Both the position numbers and the translations under genes were made by a program. Below, in pieces: positions 34,414-43,573 of a stretch of DNA of 64,000 bases. The notes under the pieces were generated by a model. That model was not told where the DNA came from. It searched no databases and saw nothing but the letters and a program-made list of their open reading frames with translations. Origin of the DNA: CAZMOK01 sp964567785 (lineage in GTDB: Bacteria; Bacteroidota; Bacteroidia; Bacteroidales; JAGOPY01); assembly GCA_964567785.1 (NCBI GenBank), contig CAZMOK010000010.1:1-64000 (forward strand), in the 5' to 3' direction. Within the stretch, counting starts at the first letter, position 1. Each line of letters begins with the position of its first letter.

Positions 34414-36078
34414 ATGAAGCGTGCCTTTCTCTTTCTGCTTTTGTTCGTTCTCTGTTACGGAAGCTTTGCCCAGTATCCGGCCCGTACAGTAGCCGAATGG
34501 GAACCGGCCTATGGCACGCTCATAAGATGGCCGCTTGGCATTCCGGCAATGCTTGTTGTAGAGCTTGCACAGGACGACTCCCTGTATGTCCTGGTCGAAA
34601 ATACGTCTCAGCAAAACCAGGCAACAGCGCATTTCAACTCCCTTGGGGTCAATATGGATCACTGCAGGTTCATTTTTGCCGACACTTACTCGCACTGGAC
34701 CCGCGACTGGGGCCCGCACTATGTTTTTGATGAACAAGGAACAGCACACATCGCCGATCCCGTTTTCGACGGCTACCCGTGGGTGCCGGGTTGCAACACA
34801 ACCACCGTGGCAAGAAGCGATCACTGGCGGGGATACGAGGAGGATGATGCAGTGAACATGGCCCTGGCCCAGCAGTTAGGCCTGCCGCTTATCTCAATGC
34901 CGTTGTACCTCACAGGGGGTAATATCATGACCGACGGGCACGGACAGGCTGTATCCACAAGGCAAATGCTCGGCGAAAACACCCCAATCTGCGATGAGGA
35001 TTGTTTTTTTGATACCACTGCCGACTCCATGGGGCTAACCGGTTATACCATTGTCGAAAACCCTGAGATCTATGGAATACAGCACATCGATTGCTACGCT
35101 AAGTTCCTTGATGAAGAAACGGTACTGGTGAAATCGGTAGAGACATGGCACCCTGAATATAACTGTATTGAGGAACTTGCAGTTAATTTGGGCAGTTTGA
35201 ATAACTGCTATGGCAGGCCATACAACGTTATCAGGATCGATTGCGGATCATACAACGGCAGTGAAGTGGCCGCATATACCAATAGTCTCATCCTTAACGG
35301 GAAAGTCCTGGTACCTACGTTCGGAATAGAAACCGATATAGCAGCGATCGAAACCTATGAAGAGGCAATGCCGGGCTATGAAGTAATTGGGTTTTATTAT
35401 GATGACTGGTATTATTACGATGCGTTGCATTGCCGTACCATGGGAATATTCGATCATGAAATGCTCCGGATCTGGCATAAGCCCCGAAAAAAAGTAGCTG
35501 CCGACGAACCGGTAGAGATCGTTGCCCTGATAGATGACCGCAGCGGATCGGGGCTTATTGAAAACTCACTGATGGTATATTGGAGGGAAGAGGGCGGTTT
35601 TTCCTGGAACCAGGAACTATTCTCACCGGCTTATGGCATCGATTCATTCAACGTTATGCTGCCTTCTTTTCCTGACGGTACGGTAGTGGAATATTATATT
35701 TCTGCGGCAGATTCATCAGACAGGGAAGAGATGCTTCCACGAACAGCCCCTTTCAATTATTTTTCATTTGAATCGTCAAGTCTGGTTACCGGGGTTGATC
35801 ATCCTTTCGCACAAGATGGCTTGATGATGAATGTTTTTTGCATGGATCAAGACCAAAACATGGTCATTCACGCAAAAGCACCTGCCCGGACCAGGTATAC
35901 CATCAAAATATACAACCTGCATGGTGTTCCCGTCATAGACCTGGGCAGCCTCGAGGGTGAAACAAGGATCACATGGAACGGGACAGGACTGACAGGGAAA
36001 CCGGCATCCGGCCTTTACCTGGTGGTCATGAATTCAAAAGGTTTAAAAATTTCGAAAAAAATCTTTCTAAACCACTGA
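34414..36078 (+). CDS. Secreted peptidylarginine-deiminase-like enzyme (PPAD family) with T9SS domain
   Basis: A 554-residue exoenzyme close in length and layout to P. gingivalis PPAD (556). The signal peptide ends GSFAQ. Active-site residues line up with PPAD: Asp98 (HWTRDWG), His224 and Asp226 (QHIDCYAKF), Asn290 (YTNSLILNG) and Cys340 (DALHCRT). DALHCRT is the PPAD form and not the GGNIHC of agmatine deiminases. The PPAD loop with Arg152/Arg154, which reads the C-terminal carboxylate, is replaced by a longer loop (FDGYPWVPG). An Ig-like domain (about 355-450) and a sorting domain (about 475-554) follow. The reaction is arginine to citrulline plus ammonia; the substrate may be C-terminal Arg peptides, cyanophycin fragments or agmatine. 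Confidence 0.87.
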   Translation: MKRAFLFLLLFVLCYGSFAQYPARTVAEWEPAYGTLIRWPLGIPAMLVVELAQDDSLYVLVENTSQQNQATAHFNSLGVNMDHCRFIFADTYSHWTRDWGPHYVFDEQGTAHIADPVFDGYPWVPGCNTTTVARSDHWRGYEEDDAVNMALAQQLGLPLISMPLYLTGGNIMTDGHGQAVSTRQMLGENTPICDEDCFFDTTADSMGLTGYTIVENPEIYGIQHIDCYAKFLDEETVLVKSVETWHPEYNCIEELAVNLGSLNNCYGRPYNVIRIDCGSYNGSEVAAYTNSLILNGKVLVPTFGIETDIAAIETYEEAMPGYEVIGFYYDDWYYYDALHCRTMGIFDHEMLRIWHKPRKKVAADEPVEIVALIDDRSGSGLIENSLMVYWREEGGFSWNQELFSPAYGIDSFNVMLPSFPDGTVVEYYISAADSSDREEMLPRTAPFNYFSFESSSLVTGVDHPFAQDGLMMNVFCMDQDQNMVIHAKAPARTRYTIKIYNLHGVPVIDLGSLEGETRITWNGTGLTGKPASGLYLVVMNSKGLKISKKIFLNH

Positions 36079-36174
36079 TAACTTGCAACCCTTTTTTCTT
36101 TTTTTTGTCATTACGAGTGAAAAGTGGTTTAACAACCCGATTATTAAACACTAACAAACCAAAATTCCAGTATC

Positions 36175-36711
36175 ATGAAAAAACTCGTAGTACTGATTAT
36201 TGCTATTATTTCTTTTGGCACGTTGAATGCTCAGAGTGAACAAGCAACCGATGTGGAGAAGGGAATTCATAAATTGAACTTCATCCCGCTTGCCTATTCA
36301 TACGAAGCCCGGATTGCACAGGCACAGACTTTTATGGTCCAGCCCTCTTTCGGGTTTAACTGGATCTCCAGTAGCGCCGCCTACCCTACCATGCAGCTCA
36401 CTTCTTTCTACAGGTATTACTACAACTTTGATAAGCGAAACGCAAAAGGGAAAAGAACGATCAAGAACTCCGCAAACTATTTCGGGGCAATGATGAGCTT
36501 CAGCTTCTGGAATGCCGCCTGGTCAGGCAATGTTACAAGCGAAGATTATATACCTTACTGGGCAGCCGGACCGGTGTGGGGCATCCAGCGTAATTACCAC
36601 AGCCACTTCAGCCTTGGCCTGACGTTGGGGCCTATGCTCAGTGTTGGCAATAAAGGGTTCCGCGCCGATGGTTATTTTGAACTCACCCTGGGGTTCTGGC
36701 TTGGGAAATAG
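36175..36711 (+). CDS. Small outer-membrane beta-barrel protein, unknown function
   Basis: A 178-residue exported protein. The signal peptide ends LNAQ. Alternating hydrophobic and aromatic strands (QPSFGFNWISSS, QLTSFYRYYYNFDKRNAKG) and a final strand GYFELTLGFWLGK fit a small barrel of about eight strands. No family name can be assigned. It stands alone, and a family D repeat starts right after its stop. Confidence 0.72.
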   Translation: MKKLVVLIIAIISFGTLNAQSEQATDVEKGIHKLNFIPLAYSYEARIAQAQTFMVQPSFGFNWISSSAAYPTMQLTSFYRYYYNFDKRNAKGKRTIKNSANYFGAMMSFSFWNAAWSGNVTSEDYIPYWAAGPVWGIQRNYHSHFSLGLTLGPMLSVGNKGFRADGYFELTLGFWLGK

Positions 36712-36712
36712 A

Positions 36713-36789
36713 GTTTAGAGCTTAGATGGGTTTGGAATTTGGTGCCCGGAAATTGGAATTTATTTTGGTTTTGGGATTTGGAATTTATA
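36713..36789. repeat. Family D post-stop repeat, copy D2
   Basis: GTTTAGAGCTTAGAT (36713-36727) overlaps the sequence immediately after the barrel gene stop and is followed by three versions of TTTGGAATTT. The orientation relative to the upstream gene is the same as in copies D3 and D4. Confidence 0.6.
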
Positions 36790-36859
36790 CCCAGGAAGGA
36801 TCCATCTTCTAAACATTATCCGCTGATGGCTTGTTCTATTTCAATAACAACGAAATAGT

Positions 36860-37453
36860 ATGAGTTTATTCAATGCCATAATCACTAAGATATTCCCTAA
36901 GCCGGAGAAGATAACCTCGGGCGACCAGCCTGTGATCTCCGAACCGATCAAACGAAGCAACAAATTCAAGGAAAAGTATGACCAATGGGTTGATTCGGAA
37001 CAGGCCGGCCAGGTTATCTTAAACATCCTGCAGGGTTATAACAATTACATCATTTCCGGAAGGGCCGGTATACCCATTGGCACTTACAAGGGCAACGGGA
37101 TGTCAGGTTTCTACCTGGAGGGTGAGCCAAAGGTGAGTGACGAGATCTACAGCTTTTTGCTCGACTATATTAAGGAAAAAGTGTCGTCGCTCAATTACAG
37201 GTTCTACCGCAGCCTCTATGAAGCAAAGGAAAGATCGGGGAAAATTCATTCAAAAGAACAGTATTACTTCAAGCCCATTCCCTCAAGCTATGAGCTGCCT
37301 GTTGCCCAGGAGTATGGTAATTTAACTCTTGAGGTCGACAGGATAGACGAGGAGGTAACCTACCTGAAAATTATGGCTACCCATTACGCAGGCTTTGATT
37401 ACCAGTCGCCCAAGGACTTTGACGAGCTTATAAGCCATATTTTCAGCAAATAA
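36860..37453 (+). CDS. Hypothetical protein, 197 residues
   Basis: A cytoplasmic-looking mixed alpha/beta protein with no signal peptide or membrane helix. It has a charged N-terminal 45 residues, then a beta-rich middle (YIISGRAGIPIGTYKGNGMSG) and an ending FDELISHIFSK. I do not recognise a family. Codon periodicity is clear and its frame is uninterrupted. It lies 39 bases upstream of the repair-cassette exonuclease on the same strand, so it may be transcribed with it; whether it belongs functionally to the cassette is unknown. Confidence 0.65.
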   Translation: MSLFNAIITKIFPKPEKITSGDQPVISEPIKRSNKFKEKYDQWVDSEQAGQVILNILQGYNNYIISGRAGIPIGTYKGNGMSGFYLEGEPKVSDEIYSFLLDYIKEKVSSLNYRFYRSLYEAKERSGKIHSKEQYYFKPIPSSYELPVAQEYGNLTLEVDRIDEEVTYLKIMATHYAGFDYQSPKDFDELISHIFSK

Positions 37454-37492
37454 GCCAGGCTTTCCTTATCTTCGAAAGCTGTCAATCTTATC

Positions 37493-38512
37493 ATGGGAAA
37501 AAGTCTACTCAGTTTTACGCAGAACGGTATTTATTGCGAAAAAGCCGGTGTTTACATCGACCCCTGGAAACCGGTTGATAAAGCCATCATTACCCATGGT
37601 CACGCCGATCACTCCAGGTGGGGCAACAAAGAATATATTTCCCACCTCCACTCTGTGCCAATCATTAAAAACAGGCTGGGCGAAATAAACATCAGCGGGA
37701 TTGAATACGATGACCCTTTTACTGTGAATGGTATCAGCTTCTCGCTGCACCCTGCCGGCCATATCCCCGGTTCTGCCCAGGTGAGGGTTGAGCATAAGGG
37801 CGAGGTCTGGGTTGTTTCAGGGGATTATAAATTGACCGGTGACGGCCTTTCTGTCCCGTTCGAACCTGTCAAATGCCACACTTTCATTACCGAATGTACT
37901 TTCGGGCTGCCTGTTTTCCGCTGGAAGGAGCAGGCTGAAGTACTGGAAGAGATCAACAAATGGTGGAAAACAAACAGGGAAAAAGGCATTACATCTATAC
38001 TGATCGCTTATTCACTGGGCAAAGCACAAAGGCTGCTCAAAGGCATTGATCATTCCGCCGGCAGGGTCTTCACTCACGGCGCCATTGAAAATATGAACGA
38101 AGTGATAAGTGGGATGGGTATTGAACTGCCTGTTACTACAAGGATCACCCGGGATGTCAAAAAAGAATATTTCAGGGGTGAATTGGTGCTCGCACCCCCT
38201 TCGGCGATTGCTTCCCCCTGGATACGCAAATTCAATCCATATTCACTTGGAATTGCATCGGGGTGGATGGCATTAAGGGGAATGAGGCGCAGGCGGGCCG
38301 CCGACCGGGGGTTCGTCCTGTCAGACCATGCCGACTGGGAAGGGCTTAACAAAGCCATTGAACAGACCGGCGCCGAAAAGATCATCACTACTCACGGGTA
38401 TACCGATATCTTCACCGAATGGCTCAAAGAAAAAGGGTATGATGCCGTGATCGAATCTACTGAATTTGAAGGTGAATCTGTTGATGCAGATTCCGTGGAG
38501 GATGTGGAATGA
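37493..38512 (+). CDS. Ligase-associated DNA exonuclease (metallo-beta-lactamase fold)
   Basis: A 339-residue MBL/beta-CASP-like nuclease related to mRNA 3'-end processing factors. The metal motif is HGHADH (AIITHGHADHSRWG), with further ligands in HPAGHIPGS, VVSGDYKLT and VLSDHADW. In the four-gene repair cassette it is predicted to process DNA ends before ligation. Its stop overlaps the ligase ATG by four bases, showing translational coupling. Confidence 0.92.
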   Translation: MGKSLLSFTQNGIYCEKAGVYIDPWKPVDKAIITHGHADHSRWGNKEYISHLHSVPIIKNRLGEINISGIEYDDPFTVNGISFSLHPAGHIPGSAQVRVEHKGEVWVVSGDYKLTGDGLSVPFEPVKCHTFITECTFGLPVFRWKEQAEVLEEINKWWKTNREKGITSILIAYSLGKAQRLLKGIDHSAGRVFTHGAIENMNEVISGMGIELPVTTRITRDVKKEYFRGELVLAPPSAIASPWIRKFNPYSLGIASGWMALRGMRRRRAADRGFVLSDHADWEGLNKAIEQTGAEKIITTHGYTDIFTEWLKEKGYDAVIESTEFEGESVDADSVEDVE

Positions 38513-40107
38513 AAAAGTTTGCCGAACTTTTCAGGAAGATCGATGAGTCGAACAAAACCAACACCAAGGTAGAAGCCCTGGTCGATTTTTTCAGCAAAGC
38601 TGACGACAGGGATAAATTATGGGCTATCGCTATCATGTCGCACCGTAGGCCGAAGAGACCGGTAAACACAACGCTACTGAGGGTGTGGGCAGCGAAAGAG
38701 GCTGGTATACCTGCCTGGCTCTTCGAGGAAACCTATCACGTGGTAGGCGACCTGGCCGAAACCATTACACTGGTGCTCCCCGAACCTGAAGAACCTGAAG
38801 CGGAAAAAAGCGATACACTCACCAGTGTCATCAACGAGCTCATCGGCCTTGCCAGAAAAGAAGAAAATGAAAAAAGGGAATTTATAACGGGCAAGTGGAA
38901 AAGGTACAGCAGGGACGAGCGGTTCGTATTCAACAAGATAATCACGGGCGGTTTCAGGATGGGCGTGAGCCAGAAGCTGATGACCAGGGCGCTTTCGAAA
39001 GCCACGGGAATAGAAGAGAACCTTCTTGCCCACAGGCTGATGGGCAACTGGGACCCTCAGAAAGACGATTTCACCAAAACCATTCTCGAAGGTTCGGTAG
39101 AAGATGATTTTTCAAAACCCTACCCGTTTTTCCTGGCCTATCCCCTCGAAGACAAGCCCGATGATCTTGGCGAGCCGGCCCGCTGGTCCGCAGAAAGGAA
39201 ATGGGACGGCATCAGGGGTCAGGTCATAGTGAGGCAGGGGAATGTGTATATATGGTCCAGGGGTGAGGAGCTGGTTACCGATAAGTACCCTGAATTTGAG
39301 ACCCTTCCTGATATTGTACCTGATGGTTCGGTCATCGACGGGGAAATACTCCCTTACAGGGACGACGTCCCTCTTCCATTCCAGAAATTACAGACCCGTA
39401 TCGGACGGAAAAACGTTTCGAAAAAACAACTCGAAACCACCCCTGTTGTTTTCATGGCCTTCGACCTGCTTGAAGATGACGGCAAGGATATGAGGGCTGT
39501 GCCCTTCGCAGAGCGGAGGAAGAGGTTGGAAGATTTACTTGATACGTTAAAAGATGAAAAAAGTCCGCTGATCCTTTCCCCGTTGGTAAGGTTCACAACA
39601 TGGAATGAACTTGCCGCAGAACGTGAACGGTCAAGGGAACTGCATTGCGAGGGGATCATGCTGAAGGAGCTTGGATCACCCTATGAAGTGGGCAGGAAGA
39701 AAGGCGGATGGTGGAAGTGGAAGATCGACCCCTACACCATAGATGCGGTACTGACGTACGCCATGCGGGGCCACGGAAGGAGGGCAAACCTCTACACAGA
39801 TTATACTTTCGGTTTATGGCACGAAGGGGAACTGATCACTTTTGCCAAGGCATACTCAGGTCTTACCGACGATGAACTGAGGGAAGTTGACCGGTTTATC
39901 AGGTCCAACACCATCGACCGGTTTGGTCCGGTGAGGCAGGTAAAACCAGAACTGGTATTCGAGCTGGCCTTTGAAGGGATTGCCAGGTCGAAACGCCATA
40001 AATCCGGGGTGGCAGTACGATTCCCGCGGATACACAGGTGGAGGAGAGACAAAAAGCCAGAGGAGGCAAATACGCTGGAGGACCTGGAGGGGTTGATAAT
40101 GGAGTAA
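38509..40107 (+). CDS. ATP-dependent DNA ligase of the ligase-associated repair cassette
   Basis: A 532-residue ATP-dependent ligase of the bacterial LigB/LigC-like kind. The adenylated residue is Lys231 in ERKWDGIRG (motif I KxDGxR). Other motifs are SVIDGEILPY (III), HCEGIMLK (IV) and GGWWKWK (V). An N-terminal helical DNA-binding domain (about 1-200) and a C-terminal OB-fold (about 440-532) complete the enzyme. It joins nicks or processed breaks with the exonuclease, helicase and PdeM. A 13-bp sequence identical to a family B palindrome occurs in frame at 39359-39371, probably by chance. Confidence 0.94.
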   Translation: MKKFAELFRKIDESNKTNTKVEALVDFFSKADDRDKLWAIAIMSHRRPKRPVNTTLLRVWAAKEAGIPAWLFEETYHVVGDLAETITLVLPEPEEPEAEKSDTLTSVINELIGLARKEENEKREFITGKWKRYSRDERFVFNKIITGGFRMGVSQKLMTRALSKATGIEENLLAHRLMGNWDPQKDDFTKTILEGSVEDDFSKPYPFFLAYPLEDKPDDLGEPARWSAERKWDGIRGQVIVRQGNVYIWSRGEELVTDKYPEFETLPDIVPDGSVIDGEILPYRDDVPLPFQKLQTRIGRKNVSKKQLETTPVVFMAFDLLEDDGKDMRAVPFAERRKRLEDLLDTLKDEKSPLILSPLVRFTTWNELAAERERSRELHCEGIMLKELGSPYEVGRKKGGWWKWKIDPYTIDAVLTYAMRGHGRRANLYTDYTFGLWHEGELITFAKAYSGLTDDELREVDRFIRSNTIDRFGPVRQVKPELVFELAFEGIARSKRHKSGVAVRFPRIHRWRRDKKPEEANTLEDLEGLIME

Positions 40108-40195
40108 GAGCTTAGAATTTAGATAGTTTGGGATTTGTTTGGAATTTGGATAGTGGGATTTGTTTGGAATTTGGATAGTGAGATTTGGAATTTAT
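40108..40195. repeat. Family D post-stop repeat with 25-base tandem, copy D3
   Basis: An AAGAGCTTAGAATTTAGAT-like stretch follows the ligase stop directly. Two tandem copies of a 25-base unit come next (starting GGGATTTGTTTGGAATTTGG at 40130 and 40155), then a partial third. It splits the otherwise tightly coupled repair operon between ligase and helicase. Confidence 0.75.
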
Positions 40196-40200
40196 AAAAT

Positions 40201-42648
40201 ATGGATCTCTCGATAGCCCATAACTGGTTTGAAAAAAGAGGCTGGAAACCCAAGCAGTTTCAGCTCGATACATGGAAAGTCTATGCATCGGGCTATCACG
40301 GGCTGCTCAATGCCCCTACCGGGACGGGCAAGACGCTCGCACTATGGATCCCGGCAGCCTTGGATGTTCAGAATAAATATAAAGGTGATGCCGAAAAGAT
40401 CTCAAAAGCTGGTTTGCAGGTGCTGTGGATCACTCCGCTCCGGTCACTGAGCAAGGAAATACTTAAAGCAACCACTGAGTTCTGCACTGAAACTGGTATC
40501 CCCATAGAAACAGGCATCCGGACAGGCGACACAAGCCAGTCGGTGAGGGCCAGGCAGAAACGGAAAATGCCGGGACTGCTGATTACCACACCTGAAAGCC
40601 TTCACCTCCTCCTGGCACAAAAAGGATACGACAAAACCTTTAAAAACCTGAAAGCGGTTATAGTTGACGAATGGCACGAACTGCTTGGCTCAAAACGAGG
40701 GGTCCAGGTAGAACTGGCATTATCACGCCTGAAAACGATCTCAAAGGAGATGCGGGTATGGGGCATTTCAGCTACCATTGGCAACCTCGATGAGGCCCGT
40801 GAGGTGCTTTTCGGCACTGATACAGCCGGGATGAAAACCACCCTCATCCGTTCGAAAATAAAAAAGAAAATCGAGGTCAGGTCGATCCTCCCGGATGAGA
40901 TAGAAAGGTTTCCCTGGGGTGGCCACCTGGGTATCAAGCTGCTTGAGAAAGTCATTCCCATCATCAAAAAAAGCAAGACAACATTGCTATTCACAAATAC
41001 ACGCTCACAGACAGAGATCTGGTTCCAGCGGATCCATGAGGCAGCGCCGGAACTGAGCGGACTTATTGCCATGCACCATGGATCCTTAAGCAGGGAGGTA
41101 AGGGAATGGGTGGAGGACTCTTTGCGGGAGGAGAGGCTCAAAGCAGTCATCTGCACCTCCAGCCTCGACCTGGGTGTGGATTTCTCACCTGTTGAAACTG
41201 TGATCCAGGCAGGCAGTCCGAAAGGGGTTGCAAGGTTTATGCAGCGGGCAGGCCGAAGCGGGCACCAGCCCGGGGCCACCAGCCGCATTTATTTCCTTCC
41301 TACCCATGCAATTGAGCTCATTGAGGCTGCCGGTCTGAGAGAAGCAGTGAATGCGGGAAAAATCGAAGCCAGGACGCCTTATGTAAGGTCGTTCGATGTG
41401 CTGGCACAGTACCTGGTGACAATGGCTGTTTCAGACGGGTTCAGGCCTGAGGAGATCTTGAAGGAAATCAGGAAAACTTTCAGCTTCAATTCAATTACAG
41501 ACGAGGAGTGGGGCTGGGTGTTGAATTTCATCACAAAAGGCAGCCAGTCGCTGCACGCCTATGACGAGTTCCGGAAGGTTGTGATTGATGAAGACGGGGT
41601 GTTCAGGGTGCTGAGCAGAAGGGTCGCCATGTATCACAGGATGTCGGTCGGGACCATTGTGAGCGACAGCATGCTGAAGGTCAAATACCTGAAGGGTGGG
41701 AAGCTGGGCAGTATCGAGGAGTGGTTTATTTCTAAGCTGAAGCCCGGGGATGTGTTCTGGTTTGCCGGGCGGAGCCTGGAACTTTACCGGATCAAGGACA
41801 TGCAGGTGCTGGTAAAAAGGTCGAAAGAAAAAACGGGCCGGATTCCCGCATGGCTTGGGGGAAGGATGCCCCTGTCGTCGCAAATGAGCGAAGTATTGCG
41901 GGCAAAGCTTGACGAAGCGGCCGGTGAATCTTCAGGTGATGTGGAACTGAAACTCCTGCGGCCCCTGCTGGAAAAACAGGCTGAGCGGTCGGTGGTGCCT
42001 TCCGTTGATGAGTTCCTGGTCGAGACCTGTAAAACACGGGAGGGGTACCATGCCTTTTTCTACCCTTTTGAGGGGAGGTATGTGCATGAAGCCCTTTCGG
42101 CGCTTTTTGCCTACAGGATTTCTCAGATGGAGCCTATTTCATTCTCACTGGCTTTCAATGACTATGGGTTTGAACTGCTTTCATCCAACCCGATACCTCT
42201 TGAAAAAGCCATTCAAGAAGGGCTTTTCAATACAGGCGGCCTTACGGAGGACCTTCAGAAGAGCCTGAATGCTTCGGAGATGGCAAGGAGGAAATTCAGG
42301 GATATTGCCGTGATCGCAGGTCTGGTGTTCCAGGGGTACCCGGGCAGTCAGAAAACCACAAAGCACCTGCAATCTTCCTCGCAACTGTTCTTTGATGTCT
42401 TCAGGGATTACGAGGAGAACAACCTCTTGTACCTGCAGGCATTCAGAGAAACCTTCGAGAACCAGTTGGAGGAGGTGAGGTTAAGGAAAGCGCTGAACAG
42501 GATCAACGGACAGAGACTGGTCCTGAAAAAAACAGAAAAGCCTTCCCCCTTTTCATTTCCTATCTTAGTGGACCGGTTGCGCGAGAAGCTCTCTTCGGAA
42601 AAGCTGGAAGACCGGATCAAAAAGATGGTACTGCAGTACGACAAATGA
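40201..42648 (+). CDS. Ligase-associated Lhr-like DEXH helicase
   Basis: An 815-residue SF2 helicase. Walker A is APTGTGKT (about 38-45), the DEXH box is DEWH (VIVDEWHELLG) and motif III is SATIGN. Motifs V and VI are SSLDLGVDF and QRAGRSGHQ. The Lhr-type winged-helix and C-terminal domains follow to residue 815. In the cassette it probably unwinds damaged DNA for the nuclease and ligase. It overlaps the pdeM start by four bases. Confidence 0.94.
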   Translation: MDLSIAHNWFEKRGWKPKQFQLDTWKVYASGYHGLLNAPTGTGKTLALWIPAALDVQNKYKGDAEKISKAGLQVLWITPLRSLSKEILKATTEFCTETGIPIETGIRTGDTSQSVRARQKRKMPGLLITTPESLHLLLAQKGYDKTFKNLKAVIVDEWHELLGSKRGVQVELALSRLKTISKEMRVWGISATIGNLDEAREVLFGTDTAGMKTTLIRSKIKKKIEVRSILPDEIERFPWGGHLGIKLLEKVIPIIKKSKTTLLFTNTRSQTEIWFQRIHEAAPELSGLIAMHHGSLSREVREWVEDSLREERLKAVICTSSLDLGVDFSPVETVIQAGSPKGVARFMQRAGRSGHQPGATSRIYFLPTHAIELIEAAGLREAVNAGKIEARTPYVRSFDVLAQYLVTMAVSDGFRPEEILKEIRKTFSFNSITDEEWGWVLNFITKGSQSLHAYDEFRKVVIDEDGVFRVLSRRVAMYHRMSVGTIVSDSMLKVKYLKGGKLGSIEEWFISKLKPGDVFWFAGRSLELYRIKDMQVLVKRSKEKTGRIPAWLGGRMPLSSQMSEVLRAKLDEAAGESSGDVELKLLRPLLEKQAERSVVPSVDEFLVETCKTREGYHAFFYPFEGRYVHEALSALFAYRISQMEPISFSLAFNDYGFELLSSNPIPLEKAIQEGLFNTGGLTEDLQKSLNASEMARRKFRDIAVIAGLVFQGYPGSQKTTKHLQSSSQLFFDVFRDYEENNLLYLQAFRETFENQLEEVRLRKALNRINGQRLVLKKTEKPSPFSFPILVDRLREKLSSEKLEDRIKKMVLQYDK

Positions 42649-43289
42649 AACCGGCGGCAGCAGATATAAACGGCAACAGTTTCATACTTCACCCTTTAAA
42701 GGCGGCTTACTGGGTAAACCAGGAAGCATTGCTCATTGCCGACCTGCACTTTGGCAAGGTGACCCATTTCAGGAAGTCGGGGATAGCCGTGCCGGGCGAG
42801 AAGGCTTTGGAGGATGTAGTGAAAATGGATCGCCTGATGGAAGAATTCAAGCCGGAAAAAGTTTACTTTTTGGGAGATCTTTTCCATAGCGATTACAACC
42901 GGGAGATAAAGTTACTTGAAGGGTTTATTGACAAGTATCCTGGGGTGGGCTTTATACTGATCACCGGCAACCATGATCTTCCCGGATTCCTGCGGGGGAT
43001 TGAGACGAGAGTTGAAATATTGAACGAAGCATCCATTGGTGAATTTTCACTTCAGCACAAGCCCTCTGAACCGGGCAATTCCAAATTTCAGATCTGCGGG
43101 CACCTTCATCCTGCTGTAAAGCTCAGGGGTTCTTCGAAGCAATATCTCAAGCTGCCATGCTTTTATGTGACCGACAGCATGATGGTGCTGCCTTCTTTTG
43201 GCAGCTTTACCGGGTCGAAAGTCATCAGGCCCAGAAAAGGGGACAGGGTATATGTGGTGACGGGGGAGGAGGTTATTGGGGTTGGGTGA
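42645..43289 (+). CDS. pdeM: Ligase-associated DNA damage response endonuclease PdeM
   Basis: A 214-residue calcineurin-like phosphoesterase. Metal-binding motifs occur in order: DLHFGKVTHF, LGDLFHSDYN, TGNHDLPGF and CGHLHPAV. The small size and lack of a signal peptide fit PdeM, the last member of the four-gene cassette. Its start overlaps the helicase stop. A family A repeat begins 12 bases after its stop and may mark the end of the transcript. Confidence 0.92.
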   Translation: MKPAAADINGNSFILHPLKAAYWVNQEALLIADLHFGKVTHFRKSGIAVPGEKALEDVVKMDRLMEEFKPEKVYFLGDLFHSDYNREIKLLEGFIDKYPGVGFILITGNHDLPGFLRGIETRVEILNEASIGEFSLQHKPSEPGNSKFQICGHLHPAVKLRGSSKQYLKLPCFYVTDSMMVLPSFGSFTGSKVIRPRKGDRVYVVTGEEVIGVG

Positions 43290-43301
43290 TGGGTGTATCA
43301 C

Positions 43302-43396
43302 TTCACCCAGTGACTATAGTTACTCAGTGAGTCACTTAACATAATATTTTACCCACTGACTATAGTTACTCAGTAAGCTATTTAACATAATATTTT
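43302..43396. repeat. Family A palindromic repeat, two units (A1)
   Basis: Two units of about 50 bp, each with a core TGACTATAGTTA (43311-43322 and 43357-43368) between CACCCAG/CTCAGTGAG-type arms, then an A/T spacer ending TTTAACATAATATTT. The spacing between core starts is 46 bases. They lie in the 284-base gap between pdeM and the SDR gene. Confidence 0.88.
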
Positions 43397-43573
43397 TATC
43401 ACTTTAGTATGGTCATTAAAACAAACTCTTATCTTACTGATTATCAATGATTTTATCATAAATTAAAGAAAAGGGTAATTTGACAATTATGACAATTGAA
43501 ACACTATTGTCCTTTTGCCATTTATTCGTATTTTGTCAATTGCAGATTTCAGCTAATTAAAAAACATCAAAAT

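Noticed and set aside
34414..36078. Annotation as agmatine deiminase
   Set aside because: The protein is exported with a sorting domain and its Cys motif is DALHCRT, not the GGNIHC of agmatine deiminases; kept only as an alternative substrate.
36060..36110. T-rich stretch after the PPAD-like gene as terminator
   Set aside because: No stem of useful length precedes the T tract.
40602..41288. 228-residue open frame on the minus strand
   Set aside because: Lies wholly opposite the helicase gene with its DEXH motifs; Ser/Arg-rich low-information translation.
43302..43396. Possible mini CRISPR array
   Set aside because: Units are palindromic with a conserved spacer, only two per site, and no cas genes are present.
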